In this document: positions 17,840 through 25,568 of the stretch, piece by piece
How the letters are laid out: every line of letters begins with the position of its first letter
Numbering within the stretch: position 1 is the stretch's first letter
Assembly (NCBI RefSeq): GCF_001436255.1
Contig: NZ_AZEI01000007.1
Span: 1-60,695 of the forward strand
DNA length: 60,695 nt
Direction of reading: 5' to 3'
Source of the DNA: Lentilactobacillus rapi DSM 19907 = JCM 15042
GTDB lineage: Bacteria > Bacillota > Bacilli > Lactobacillales > Lactobacillaceae
The notes under the pieces: model-generated
Database searches by the model: none
Told to the model about the DNA's origin: nothing
What the model saw: the letters and a program-made list of their open reading frames with translations, nothing else
Made by a program: the position numbers and the translations under genes

Positions 17840-17949
17840 GATGTTTAGAGAAACCTGATTTCTAGATTCTTTCGGTTATTTAACCATTCAGTTTCGCATA
17901 CTAAGCTACGTAGATTAATCATGCTCCGGAAAACTGACGCTTGATCAGG

Positions 17950-18042
17950 TAAGCCTTTCAACCCAGAAATCCAAACCCGTGATTTTCGGATTGAAAGGCT
18001 TAAAAGGCTTATATGAATTCCGCTTTGCTGCACTCACTTATT
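17950..18042 (+). repeat. Palindrome family P, degenerate copy 1
   Basis: TAAGCCTTTCAA / TTGAAAGGCTTA forms the core stem, followed by the family end CGCTTTGCTGCACTCACTTA. The left end of the element is lost or strongly changed. Confidence 0.6.
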
Positions 18043-18167
18043 TTAGGACAGCTCCTCAAAGCAACAATCTGCGTGTAAGCACCTTGAAGAAAAATTCCAA
18101 AAATCAGGAATCTTTCTTCAAGGAGACTTACACTCCGATTGTTACCGCTTTGCTGCACTCACTTATT
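18043..18167 (+). repeat. Palindrome family P, copy 2 (tandem array)
   Basis: Begins TTAGGACAGCTCC and ends GCACTCACTTATT. Helices: AACAATC/GATTGTT, GTGTAAG/CTTACAC, a variable core CCTTGAAGAAA/TTTCTTCAAGG, and an inner ATTCC/GGAAT. The CA / AGA internal loop beside the core is kept. Confidence 0.8.
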
Positions 18168-18291
18168 CTAGGACAGCTCCTCAAAGCAACAATCTGCACA
18201 TAAGCACCACAAACAAAAGTCCAGAACCAGGATTTCCGCTTGTGGAGACTTATGTTTCGGTTATTAACTGCTTTGATCCGCTCACTTATTT
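18168..18291 (+). repeat. Palindrome family P, copy 3 (tandem array)
   Basis: Same ends as copy 2. The core stem is CCACAAAC with GCTTGTGG (changed on both sides relative to copy 2), and the outer CATAAG/CTTATG replaces GTAAG/CTTAC. Confidence 0.8.
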
Positions 18292-18416
18292 TTAGGACAG
18301 CTCCTCCAAGCAGGAATCTGCTTGTAAGCACCACCGAGAAAAATTCCAAAATCGGGAATTTCCCTCAGCGGCAACTTACACTCCGATCCCTTACCGCTTT
18401 GATCCGCTCACTTGTA
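18292..18416 (+). repeat. Palindrome family P, copy 4 (tandem array)
   Basis: Same ends. Core CCGAGAAAAATTCC / GGGAATTTCCCTCAGCGG; the lower helix AGGAATC / GATCCCT is less well paired. Confidence 0.8.
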
Positions 18417-18538
18417 TTAGGACAGCTGCGCAAAGCAAAAGTCTGCACATAAGCACCGCCAACAAAAATCCCCAAAACCGGGATTTCTGTTGGCGGAGAC
18501 TTATGCTCCGACTTTTAACCGCTTTGCTGCGCTCACTC
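18417..18538 (+). repeat. Palindrome family P, copy 5 (tandem array)
   Basis: Core CCGCCAACA / TGTTGGCGG and lower helix AAAAGTC / GACTTTT, both fully paired and different from the other copies. The right end overlaps the stop codon of the minus-strand membrane protein gene. Confidence 0.8.
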
Positions 18539-19166
18539 ATTCCTTGATAAAGTTTTCCAACACCTTACCATCTTCCACTGTCAGTAGAGTCTGCTTCGAT
18601 GGAATTGGAGCGACAATCCTGAATTGATAGCCAGCTCCAGCGCCCTTTTTGATGACCAGGCTGGTTTTGGTAAAGCCCTTCACGCTGGCAGGCCACTGGA
18701 CCGTTTTAGATTGATCCGGATTTTTCTTGAGGTAGGTCATTGCCTTGTTGAAGTCTTTATTGGTGATGGTGAGGGTGTAGACTTTGGTCTTTTCGTTGAA
18801 ATCAACCTTGCCGAGTTTACGGTAACTTCCCTTAAGTGTCTTCAAAACATTGGCTTCGTTTAATTGACGACGGGCGGCTGCCTGCTTCTTTTCGCCGGCA
18901 TCGAAGACCATGTTTTTGTTATGGCTGGCCATTGATGACATTTGTTTCTGTTTTTCGGTCGGTGGGGTTTCCTTTGTTTCGTTTTGGCTGCGGATAGCCC
19001 CTGGCATTAAATAGCCCCCGATGGCAATCATGACAACCGCGATGGCAATGAGAAAGACAATCAGGCCGCGGGTTTGATTTTTGTACATTGCGGTTCTAAG
19101 TGAGAAGAATCCAAGTAGAATCATGATCGCGCCGACAACACATAAGAAAACTGATAAATATAACAA
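18537..19166 (-). CDS. Membrane-anchored protein of unknown function
   Basis: About 209 residues: two N-terminal membrane segments (about residues 3-25 and 37-58), then an extracellular or cytoplasmic Lys/Gln-rich linker and a small C-terminal domain of about 120 residues with VYTLTITNKDFNKAMTYL. The start is uncertain: TTG 19166 behind GGGGGAAAG is preferred over the in-frame TTG at 19202. No family is recognised. The stop codon lies at the very end of the palindrome array. Confidence 0.65.
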   Translation of the reverse strand: MLYLSVFLCVVGAIMILLGFFSLRTAMYKNQTRGLIVFLIAIAVVMIAIGGYLMPGAIRSQNETKETPPTEKQKQMSSMASHNKNMVFDAGEKKQAAARRQLNEANVLKTLKGSYRKLGKVDFNEKTKVYTLTITNKDFNKAMTYLKKNPDQSKTVQWPASVKGFTKTSLVIKKGAGAGYQFRIVAPIPSKQTLLTVEDGKVLENFIKE

Positions 19167-19302
19167 GTTACTTTCCCCCGTCGATATAGTGTGGATTTGC
19201 AATAATTAATCTGTCGTTTTGATAATACCAAAAGCATATAATATTTTGGATGGGGTGTAAAGATTGACGAATTGGAATTTTGGGGCAGACACTAAGCCCT
19301 TA

Positions 19303-20190
19303 CTAAGGCTTATATAGCGCAATCACATATTCTCCGATACGAGGATTTTGTCCATTGGATATTAATAATTCCTTTTGATAGATTGGCTCACTAAACATGC
19401 CAATCTGCCACCCCTTATAGTTTGATGGCTTAATGTGCTGTTTAGTTAGATCGTTCAGAACAAACCGTTTAAAAGTTGGGGATCCATTAGCTAAGTTTTG
19501 CATTTGCTGATTGGTTAACTGAGCTGATAGTTTAACATACTGAATGTCATTTAACTTATCACCCCATTCGTGTTTAATGACGCTTCCAAATTGACCGTTT
19601 GCTTCATCCATTGCAACATCGTCTAGTTTGTCGTTATAAGTGGTCCCTGTAAAAGCTTTAATGACCGGTTGATCTTGATAATAGGTAACTATAAAATCAG
19701 GCTCATCTGATGTTGCGTACTTCAATTTATCAAGCTCTGCTTCAGTTGGGTAAGGAATACCAGATGGATTGCCCTTTGTAATCCATTTTGTATTAGCCCC
19801 CTTATTCGGATTGTTACTAGTAACAGTGCTATTACTGGAATACGCTCCCCTGGTCAAATACCCTTTCCAAACGTAGCCCTTTGTTTTTCCAGACTGGTTG
19901 GTGACATAGTAAAAGGTCCCGGTCTTGGTGCCGTTGGTCATTTTTAAAACTTTGGCGGCGTACCAGGTCGTTTTGGGGTAGTTGGTTAAGTGGTGTTTCT
20001 TTTGAGTTAGATTATCATTCCAGAGGTAGGCGTTCGTACTGCCATTCCAGTGAAAAGAGATGTTGTTTGCGGATTTAGATTTAACCGTGTGGTAAACTCC
20101 AGCTGCTTTTACAGCTTGCGGAACACTCGTCAAAGCAAGGCCGGCAAAACTGACAAGTAAACCGACGAATAGAATCAGATGTTTTTTCAA
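19303..20190 (-). CDS. Secreted surface protein with Lactobacillus-type Y-W-K-G module
   Basis: A 295-residue exported protein. The signal peptide (LKKHLILFVGLLVSFAGLAL) ends near VKAAG. The N-terminal 110 residues hold a small beta module with NAYLWNDNLTQ, TWYAAKVLKM and TKGYVWKGYLTRG, common in Lactobacillaceae surface proteins. The C-terminal part (about 140-295) is unassigned. The start is TTG 20190, because GGAGG lies eight bases before it; the in-frame ATG further upstream lacks a site and would bury the signal. It is monocistronic. A wall or extracellular role is likely, but the function is unknown. Confidence 0.75.
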   Translation of the reverse strand: MKKHLILFVGLLVSFAGLALTSVPQAVKAAGVYHTVKSKSANNISFHWNGSTNAYLWNDNLTQKKHHLTNYPKTTWYAAKVLKMTNGTKTGTFYYVTNQSGKTKGYVWKGYLTRGAYSSNSTVTSNNPNKGANTKWITKGNPSGIPYPTEAELDKLKYATSDEPDFIVTYYQDQPVIKAFTGTTYNDKLDDVAMDEANGQFGSVIKHEWGDKLNDIQYVKLSAQLTNQQMQNLANGSPTFKRFVLNDLTKQHIKPSNYKGWQIGMFSEPIYQKELLISNGQNPRIGEYVIALYKP

Positions 20191-20450
20191 ATGAATTGCC
20201 TCCGTATATGCATCAATCAAAATAATCAGTAATAAAAACGATCAGCCTATTGTCGAAGAACTACAAATGAAAGCAATCAGTTGACCCTGTTAATAGCATA
20301 TCACATATATCTTATTTGTTAGGGGTAAGTTGATGGAAACACGAACTATCCGGATAATTCATTGCATAGCAAAATTAATGAGTGAGGTGGTATATGTTCC
20401 GGAGTCAAACCGGGATTCCGGCAACATAGCAGAAATGCGCTCCGACAGCC

Positions 20451-20537
20451 CTGACCCCTGCCACATAACACAAAACAACCAACAATGAACAAAAGGCGCG
20501 TTCATTATTGGTTGTCCTGTGTTATGCTCTGGGGTCA
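20451..20537. repeat. Nested long palindrome next to the VOC gene
   Basis: TGACCCC (20451) pairs with GGGGTCA (20530), and CATAACACA...CAACCAA.AATGAAC pairs with GTTCATTATTGGTTG...TGTGTTATG around the loop AAAAGGCGC. Arms are about 26 bp plus the outer 7 bp. A further small palindrome, ATGTTCCGGAGT...CCGGCAACAT, lies at 20395-20431. There is no T-run on either side. Confidence 0.75.
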
Positions 20538-20555
20538 CCCAGGCTTAGTCGCGCT

Positions 20556-20945
20556 CTACAGAATTTCACAGAACTCGATCGTCTCTTCATTCGGTCCAAG
20601 GATATTAAAGAACTTAATCCCGTTGTCCCAGAATGATGGGATTGATTGGATTTCGTCGTTTACTAGTCGTAAGCCCTGAGCCTTGGCGTCGGCGAATGCC
20701 TTTTCCACGTCTGGGGTGTTCATTGAGATATGGTTGATTGCGCCAGCCTTCATTGCCGTTGGATCGCCCTCCCATGTTTCAATGGTTAAGTTGCCAAACC
20801 GCATGAATGCACAACGGTTCTCGCCGTTATGGAATAAGCCCGCTTGTTCAAAGCCGAGTGATTTGTAGAATTCAATTGTCTTGTCTAAATCGACTGAAGG
20901 GATCCCAACGTGTTGGAGTCCGGTAAAATCATCTTTCATTGCCAT
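20556..20945 (-). CDS. VOC (glyoxalase/bleomycin-resistance) superfamily protein
   Basis: A 129-residue protein with paired beta-alpha-beta-beta-beta units: LQHVGIPSVDLDKTIEFYKSLGFEQ (the N-terminal His ligand is in QHVG) and NHISMNTPDVEKAFADAKAQGL (second His), ending in LGPNEETIEFCEI (Glu ligand). The order of metal ligands fits a glyoxalase-like metalloenzyme. It is the last gene of the fructose/mannitol cluster on the minus strand, 58 bases after the membrane protein. An aldose/ketose isomerase or lactoylglutathione-lyase-like role is possible; the substrate is not known. Confidence 0.85.
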   Translation of the reverse strand: MAMKDDFTGLQHVGIPSVDLDKTIEFYKSLGFEQAGLFHNGENRCAFMRFGNLTIETWEGDPTAMKAGAINHISMNTPDVEKAFADAKAQGLRLVNDEIQSIPSFWDNGIKFFNILGPNEETIEFCEIL

Positions 20946-21003
20946 TGTTTAATTGCCTCTTTTTTAATTTTTTATCCGTGGATAAGCACTTTGTTTTACT
21001 CAC

Positions 21004-21753
21004 TTATTTACCGACATCCAAAGCCTGATGCTTCAGGTGTGGAAAGACTGCCTTGTCGGCAATTCCCGTGATGCCACCTTGGAATAAGAACGCGAAGATC
21101 GTGCCAATCCCGAAGTTGGTAAATTGATGGGTGATCACTAATGCCAAGATAGCCATCAATGTTGGTGGAATATAAGATGCCCACATCGCCAGATTGGCGT
21201 TTCCTTTGAAGTACTTGAAGCGCAAGATCTGCATCAAGTCATCGGCAGGGTGTAACACTAAGTTAACCCGCTGATAAATTGAAATGGCGGTGGCAATCAT
21301 CGCGACGCCGACGAAGTTTAATAGGATGTAGAAACCAACCATTAACGGCGTCGTGGCATCTGGTAGCCCAGCAAAAATGGGATACTTGCCAAGGAAGAAA
21401 TCTTCAAAAATTTGAATTAAAGCTGAGAAGGGTACCATGAAAATTAAGTTGCCCAAAGCACGGCCCCACTCCCAGTGACCAACTAAGATCGCGTTTAGGA
21501 CAGTGGTCAAAATTCCGAGGATTAAGAAAGTCCAAAACAGGTTCCAGCCAAAGGCGACACTCAAGTTGGCTTCTGCGGCCGTCCAGTAAGCGGACCCCAA
21601 GAATGAGGGATGAATCTTGGCGCTGGTAACCAACGTCAAAACGTTACCGGCTGAGTTAATGATCAGCGAAATCACAAAGAAAGAAATCGAAGTTGTCATT
21701 GAAATGGTTCGGCCAGTTGATACCTGACTACTTGACTGATCTGAATTTGTCAA
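21004..21753 (-). CDS. YczE/YitT-type integral membrane protein
   Basis: A 249-residue protein with about six membrane segments. HPADDLMQILR and FGIGTIFAFLFQGGITG resemble the YczE family. It starts two bases after the mannitol dehydrogenase stop, so the genes are co-transcribed. Homologues in such loci have been labelled sugar-specific permeases; transport of fructose or mannitol is plausible by context but unproven. Confidence 0.75.
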   Translation of the reverse strand: MTNSDQSSSQVSTGRTISMTTSISFFVISLIINSAGNVLTLVTSAKIHPSFLGSAYWTAAEANLSVAFGWNLFWTFLILGILTTVLNAILVGHWEWGRALGNLIFMVPFSALIQIFEDFFLGKYPIFAGLPDATTPLMVGFYILLNFVGVAMIATAISIYQRVNLVLHPADDLMQILRFKYFKGNANLAMWASYIPPTLMAILALVITHQFTNFGIGTIFAFLFQGGITGIADKAVFPHLKHQALDVGK

Positions 21754-21755
21754 AA

Positions 21756-22760
21756 TTATTCACCTACTTTAACGACGGCCTTTGAAACTCCCTTGATGTT
21801 TCCTTGCAAGAATGATTCAACTTGTTCCAAAGGTAATTCGTGACTGATGATGGCTTCAACGTCCAACTTGCCGCTTTGAAGCAATGCAATTGAGTCTTCA
21901 AAGGCGTTGGGGTTGATGAATGAACCTTGGATGGTTAATTGTTTTTGGTAAACTTCATAAGTGTTCATTGAGAAATGAGCGTCAGGAGCGCCAACACCGA
22001 ACATCAAGACTTGGCCGCCCTTGCGAGTTGCTTCAATTGCTTGTTCCTGAGTCTTTGGTGAACCAACGGCCTCGATCACGATATCGTAATAGTCAGTTGG
22101 CATCTCAACGTTGTTGGTGTTGTAAGTGTTGGTAACGCCTAATTTCTCACGGTTAAGATCCAACTTCTTGTCTGAATGGCCAGTCAAATCAACTTGGTGA
22201 ATCCCATAAGCTTGTAAGATTTGAGCGAACAATTGACCTTCGAATCCGTCACCAATAACCAAGGCACGTTGATAAGGGGTCACGTTTAATAATTGAACCC
22301 CATGAACGGCACATGAAATTGGTTCGATAGTTGCGGCTGCCTTGAACGAAATGTCGTCAGGAATTGGGTAAACAACGGATGCTGGGGCAGTAAAGTATTG
22401 TTCCAAGCCACCGTTTCTGGTAACACCAACGGCTGACAAGTTTTCACAGAGTTCTGGACGGTCAGTATGGCAATAGAAGCATTGACCACAGTAGATGTTA
22501 GGGTCAACCGTTACCCGGTCGCCGACTTTAAGGTTTGTGACTTCTGAACCAATTTCAGCAACCACTCCTGAGTTTTCGTGGCCCAAGACAATAGGTGGAA
22601 CAGCGTCGGCAGAACCTGGTAGGCCGTTGTAGAGGGCGTGGTCAGTTCCACATACGCCTGCATACTTGGTTTCAACTAATACTTCGTTTGGTTGAACCTT
22701 AGGCTTGTCGATGTCCTGAATTTCCATTTTCTTTGTAGCGGTTAATACTAATGCTTTCAT
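21756..22760 (-). CDS. mdh: Mannitol 2-dehydrogenase (zinc MDR family)
   Basis: A 334-residue zinc dehydrogenase reducing fructose to mannitol with NAD(P)H. CGTDHALYNGLPGSADAVPP, GHENSGVV and the structural zinc site CGQCFYCHTDRPELC closely match the Leuconostoc/Lactobacillus mannitol dehydrogenase, as does GDGFEGQL at the cofactor site. The start follows AAGGAGATAAACA. In heterofermenters this enzyme uses fructose as an electron sink. Gene order on the minus strand is fructokinase, palindrome copy, mdh, YczE-like gene, VOC gene. The symbol mdh is shared with malate dehydrogenase, so care is needed. Confidence 0.9.
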   Translation of the reverse strand: MKALVLTATKKMEIQDIDKPKVQPNEVLVETKYAGVCGTDHALYNGLPGSADAVPPIVLGHENSGVVAEIGSEVTNLKVGDRVTVDPNIYCGQCFYCHTDRPELCENLSAVGVTRNGGLEQYFTAPASVVYPIPDDISFKAAATIEPISCAVHGVQLLNVTPYQRALVIGDGFEGQLFAQILQAYGIHQVDLTGHSDKKLDLNREKLGVTNTYNTNNVEMPTDYYDIVIEAVGSPKTQEQAIEATRKGGQVLMFGVGAPDAHFSMNTYEVYQKQLTIQGSFINPNAFEDSIALLQSGKLDVEAIISHELPLEQVESFLQGNIKGVSKAVVKVGE

Positions 22761-22780
22761 TGTTTATCTCCTTAAATAGT

Positions 22781-22904
22781 AGTGAGCGAAGCAAAGCGGT
22801 TAGAAAGCGGAGTGTAAGTCTCCTTTGCGGAAAATTCCCGAACTTGGGATTTTCCGCAAAGGTGCTTACGCGTAGCTTTCTGCCTTGCGTAACTTATTTT
22901 CCAC
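22781..22904 (-). repeat. Palindrome family P, copy 6, inside the fructose operon
   Basis: In reverse orientation, from AGTGAGCGAAGCAAAGCGG to the GCGTAACTTA end. Core CCTTTGCGGAAAATTCC / GGGATTTTCCGCAAAGG is perfectly paired and unlike the other copies. It lies between the fructokinase and mdh genes on the same strand, so the mRNA would carry the fold. Confidence 0.8.
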
Positions 22905-22934
22905 AAAAAGTGTGGATTTCCTAAAATCACTAAA

Positions 22935-23810
22935 TTATTTGTTAAATTCCTTTAAAGCGAGTGCAAAGTTGCCGACGGTTGCTGAACCATTGTTCTTAAC
23001 CAGTGGCATGACGATGTATTTGTCCAAGTCACCAACGTCAACATAGTGATTCATCAAGTCATCGAATTGTGCGCGCACCTTTTCCAAGAAGGTTTCGCTG
23101 ACGACCCCGCCACCGAAAACGATCTTAGCTGGCCGCAACATCAACGTGACTTGAATAGCCGCCTGCGCGACGTAGTAGGCCATGATGTCCCAGACGTGAT
23201 CGGTCAAAGGAACATCTTTGCCACTTTTACCGAGCCGAGCCTGGAAAGTCGGTCCTGAGACCAATCCTTCCAAACAATCGCCGTGATATGGGCAGATGCC
23301 CTTGAAGTCAAGATCATCCGGATGACGCTTTAGCCGGACATGCCCCATTTCTGGATGGCCAATATCGCCGATGAAGTCACCGTCCACAATGGCGCCAGCG
23401 CCTACGCCAGTTCCAATTGTGTAATAGACCAGCGAGTTAATCTTTTCATTAAATAGGGTTGCCATAACATATTCGCCATACGCAGATCCGTTAACATCAG
23501 TTGTCCAATGAATTGGCAAATCGAAATCTTGTTTGAGCCTGCCGACAAAATCGGTATTTGCCCAGCCAACTTTTGGTGTGTTGGTGATATAACCAAATTT
23601 CGGTGAGTTCTGTCTGAGTTCAATTGGCCCGAACGATGAAACTGAGATTGCCTGAAGATCCTTAAACTGTTTGAAGTAATCGACCGTCTTTTTGAGCGTT
23701 TCCTCTGGTGTAGTCGTGGGGGAATTCGTGATATCCAAAATTCGATAATCCTCGTTCCCTACTGCACAAACAAATTTTGTTCCGCCCGCTTCTACGCTAC
23801 CTAACAACAT
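22935..23810 (-). CDS. ROK-family fructokinase
   Basis: A 291-residue sugar kinase converting fructose to fructose 6-phosphate. The N-terminal SVEAGGTKFVCAVG is the ROK phosphate-binding signature, YYTIGTGVGAGAIVDG contains the catalytic region, and the zinc site GHPEMGHVRLKRHPDDLDFKGICPYHGDCLEG (positions about 142-173) has the ROK His/Cys ligands. The family is typified by ScrK/GmuE fructokinases. The start follows AAGGTGGTGAC. It is the first gene of the cluster, upstream of mdh, and divergent from the maltose genes; control elements are at 23907-23945. Confidence 0.9.
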   Translation of the reverse strand: MLLGSVEAGGTKFVCAVGNEDYRILDITNSPTTTPEETLKKTVDYFKQFKDLQAISVSSFGPIELRQNSPKFGYITNTPKVGWANTDFVGRLKQDFDLPIHWTTDVNGSAYGEYVMATLFNEKINSLVYYTIGTGVGAGAIVDGDFIGDIGHPEMGHVRLKRHPDDLDFKGICPYHGDCLEGLVSGPTFQARLGKSGKDVPLTDHVWDIMAYYVAQAAIQVTLMLRPAKIVFGGGVVSETFLEKVRAQFDDLMNHYVDVGDLDKYIVMPLVKNNGSATVGNFALALKEFNK

Positions 23811-23906
23811 TTAAATGTCACCACCTTAAGATTTATTCCGCAACAACAAGTTGTGAATTCTTGTACAATATACCACGTTTAAAAAATAATGCACTGTAAA
23901 AGCTTA

Positions 23907-23945
23907 TGTCAAACGTATGACATCTTTTCAAAAGCAAAAGATGTC
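23907..23945. promoter_or_regulatory. Fructokinase upstream control region
   Basis: TGTCAAACGTATGACA (23907-23922) is a near-perfect palindrome covering a minus-strand TTGACA -35 box. It overlaps GACATCTTTT...AAAAGATGTC (23919-23945), a perfect 10-bp inverted repeat with a 7-base loop. The binding protein is not identifiable. Confidence 0.6.
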
Positions 23946-24112
23946 TAGACCGCAAAAAGAGTTCAAGATGAAAATAAGCAGTCAAAATTTTTTTAATTAT
24001 TTTTTTGATGGGGTATTATTTAGGAGAATCATGTATGACACATTGGTTGATGATTTAATGCAATCCTGATTATAGCCCTAGCTAACTTGAAGTTTGATTT
24101 TTAGGAAGGCTG

Positions 24113-24126
24113 TGCAACCGGTTGCA
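24113..24126. promoter_or_regulatory. LacI-family operator upstream of the maltose genes
   Basis: TGCAACCGGTTGCA is a perfect 14-base palindrome with a central CG, the shape used by LacI-family regulators such as MalR and CcpA. A second, weaker cre-like site, TGTAAACGTTATTA, is at 24157-24170, close to the gene start. Together they suggest maltose induction and catabolite repression. Confidence 0.65.
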
Positions 24127-24192
24127 TTATTTTTAAATTGATGTCATAATACAAAATGTAAACGTTATTATTTTGAATTGGAGGATCGAAAT

Positions 24193-25551
24193 ATGGATGA
24201 GAAAAGCAGTGCTGCCGCAACGAAGAAGTCGGGGTTACCAAAGTTGCCTGCCAGCACAATTTGGATGATTAATTTTGGCTTCTTGGGGGTCCAAATGGCC
24301 TTCACCTTGCAAAGCTCACAGATGAGTCGAATTTTTCAAACGATTGGGGCCGATCCAAACAAATTAGGGTGGTTTTTCATTTTGCCACCATTGGCCGGAT
24401 TGATCGTCCAACCAATCATTGGTTATTATTCAGATCGAACTTGGGCACCTAAATTGGGTGGCAGGCGATTGCCATACCTTGCCCTGGGAACGTTAATTGC
24501 AATTATTGTGATGTGTTTATTGCCGAACTCTGGTAGTTTTGGTTTCGGGTATGCCTCAATTACTGCACTGTTGTTTGGTGCTGTGACCGTTGCCTTACTG
24601 GATGTTTCATCAAATATTGCCATGCAGCCATTTAAGATGATGGTTGGGGACATGGTGAATGATGATCAGAAGAGTTACGCCTATGGCATTCAAAGCTTCT
24701 TATCAAATGGTGGTGCGGTGATCGCAGCCATCTTCCCATTCTTATTTACGGCATTTGGGGTTGCCAATACCGCTAAGAAAGGGGTTGTTCCGCAATCCGT
24801 TGTCATTTCATTCTATGTTGGGGCAATCATTTTGCTGGTTACCAGTTTATTCACTATTTTTAAAGTGCATGAATATGACCCAGCCACATACGCCAAGTAT
24901 CATGGCATTACTGAAGAGGCCAACTCAACTGGTGGTAACTGGTGGACTTTATTGAAGAAAGCACCAAAAGTCTTTTGGACGGTTACCTTGGTTCAATTCT
25001 TCTGTTGGGTTGCTTTCCAGTATCTCTGGACTTATTCAGCCGGGGCCATTGCCAACAACGTTTGGAATACAACCAACGCTGCTTCATCGGGCTATCAAGC
25101 TGCCGGTAACTGGTACGGGGTTCTAGCCGCTGTTCAATCAGTCGCTGCCGTTGTGTGGTCATACGTGTTAGCTAAATTGCCTAATAATCATCACAAGTTA
25201 GGCTATTCACTGAGTTTAGCTCTCGGTGCAATCGGGATGGTGTCAGTATTCTTCGTTCACACTCAGTACATGCTGATCATTTCATTCACATTAGTTGGGA
25301 TGGCTTGGGCTTCAATGAATACCTACCCATTAACAATGGTTACCAACGCCTTGTCAGGTGAACACATGGGGACTTATCTTGGCCTGTTTAACGGTTCAAT
25401 TTGTTTACCACAAATTGTGGCATCTCTTGCCAGCTTTGCCTTGTTCCCAATGTTAGGCAACGCTCAACCAAACATGTTCCTGCTTGCAGGAATTGTGATG
25501 GGCCTTGGTGCCTTGTCAGTTGGATTAATTAAAGAGACATATAAAGCATAG
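24193..25551 (+). CDS. MFS maltose/disaccharide transporter (SLC45-like)
   Basis: A 452-residue carrier with about 12 membrane segments. IWMINFGFLGVQMAFTLQSS in helix 1 and PIIGYYSDRTWAPKLGGRR after helix 2 resemble SLC45-type sucrose/maltose proton symporters. The start is ATG 24193, ten bases after GGAGG; the TTG at 24178 would precede the site. It is followed 17 bases later by maltose phosphorylase, so maltose is the probable substrate. Confidence 0.87.
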   Translation: MDEKSSAAATKKSGLPKLPASTIWMINFGFLGVQMAFTLQSSQMSRIFQTIGADPNKLGWFFILPPLAGLIVQPIIGYYSDRTWAPKLGGRRLPYLALGTLIAIIVMCLLPNSGSFGFGYASITALLFGAVTVALLDVSSNIAMQPFKMMVGDMVNDDQKSYAYGIQSFLSNGGAVIAAIFPFLFTAFGVANTAKKGVVPQSVVISFYVGAIILLVTSLFTIFKVHEYDPATYAKYHGITEEANSTGGNWWTLLKKAPKVFWTVTLVQFFCWVAFQYLWTYSAGAIANNVWNTTNAASSGYQAAGNWYGVLAAVQSVAAVVWSYVLAKLPNNHHKLGYSLSLALGAIGMVSVFFVHTQYMLIISFTLVGMAWASMNTYPLTMVTNALSGEHMGTYLGLFNGSICLPQIVASLASFALFPMLGNAQPNMFLLAGIVMGLGALSVGLIKETYKA

Positions 25552-25568
25552 GAAAGGACATCTAAAAT

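Noticed and set aside
17950-18538. Regularly spaced repeats resembling a CRISPR array
   Set aside because: Units of about 124 bases with palindromic cores and no constant 25-40-base repeat alternating with unique spacers; no cas genes.
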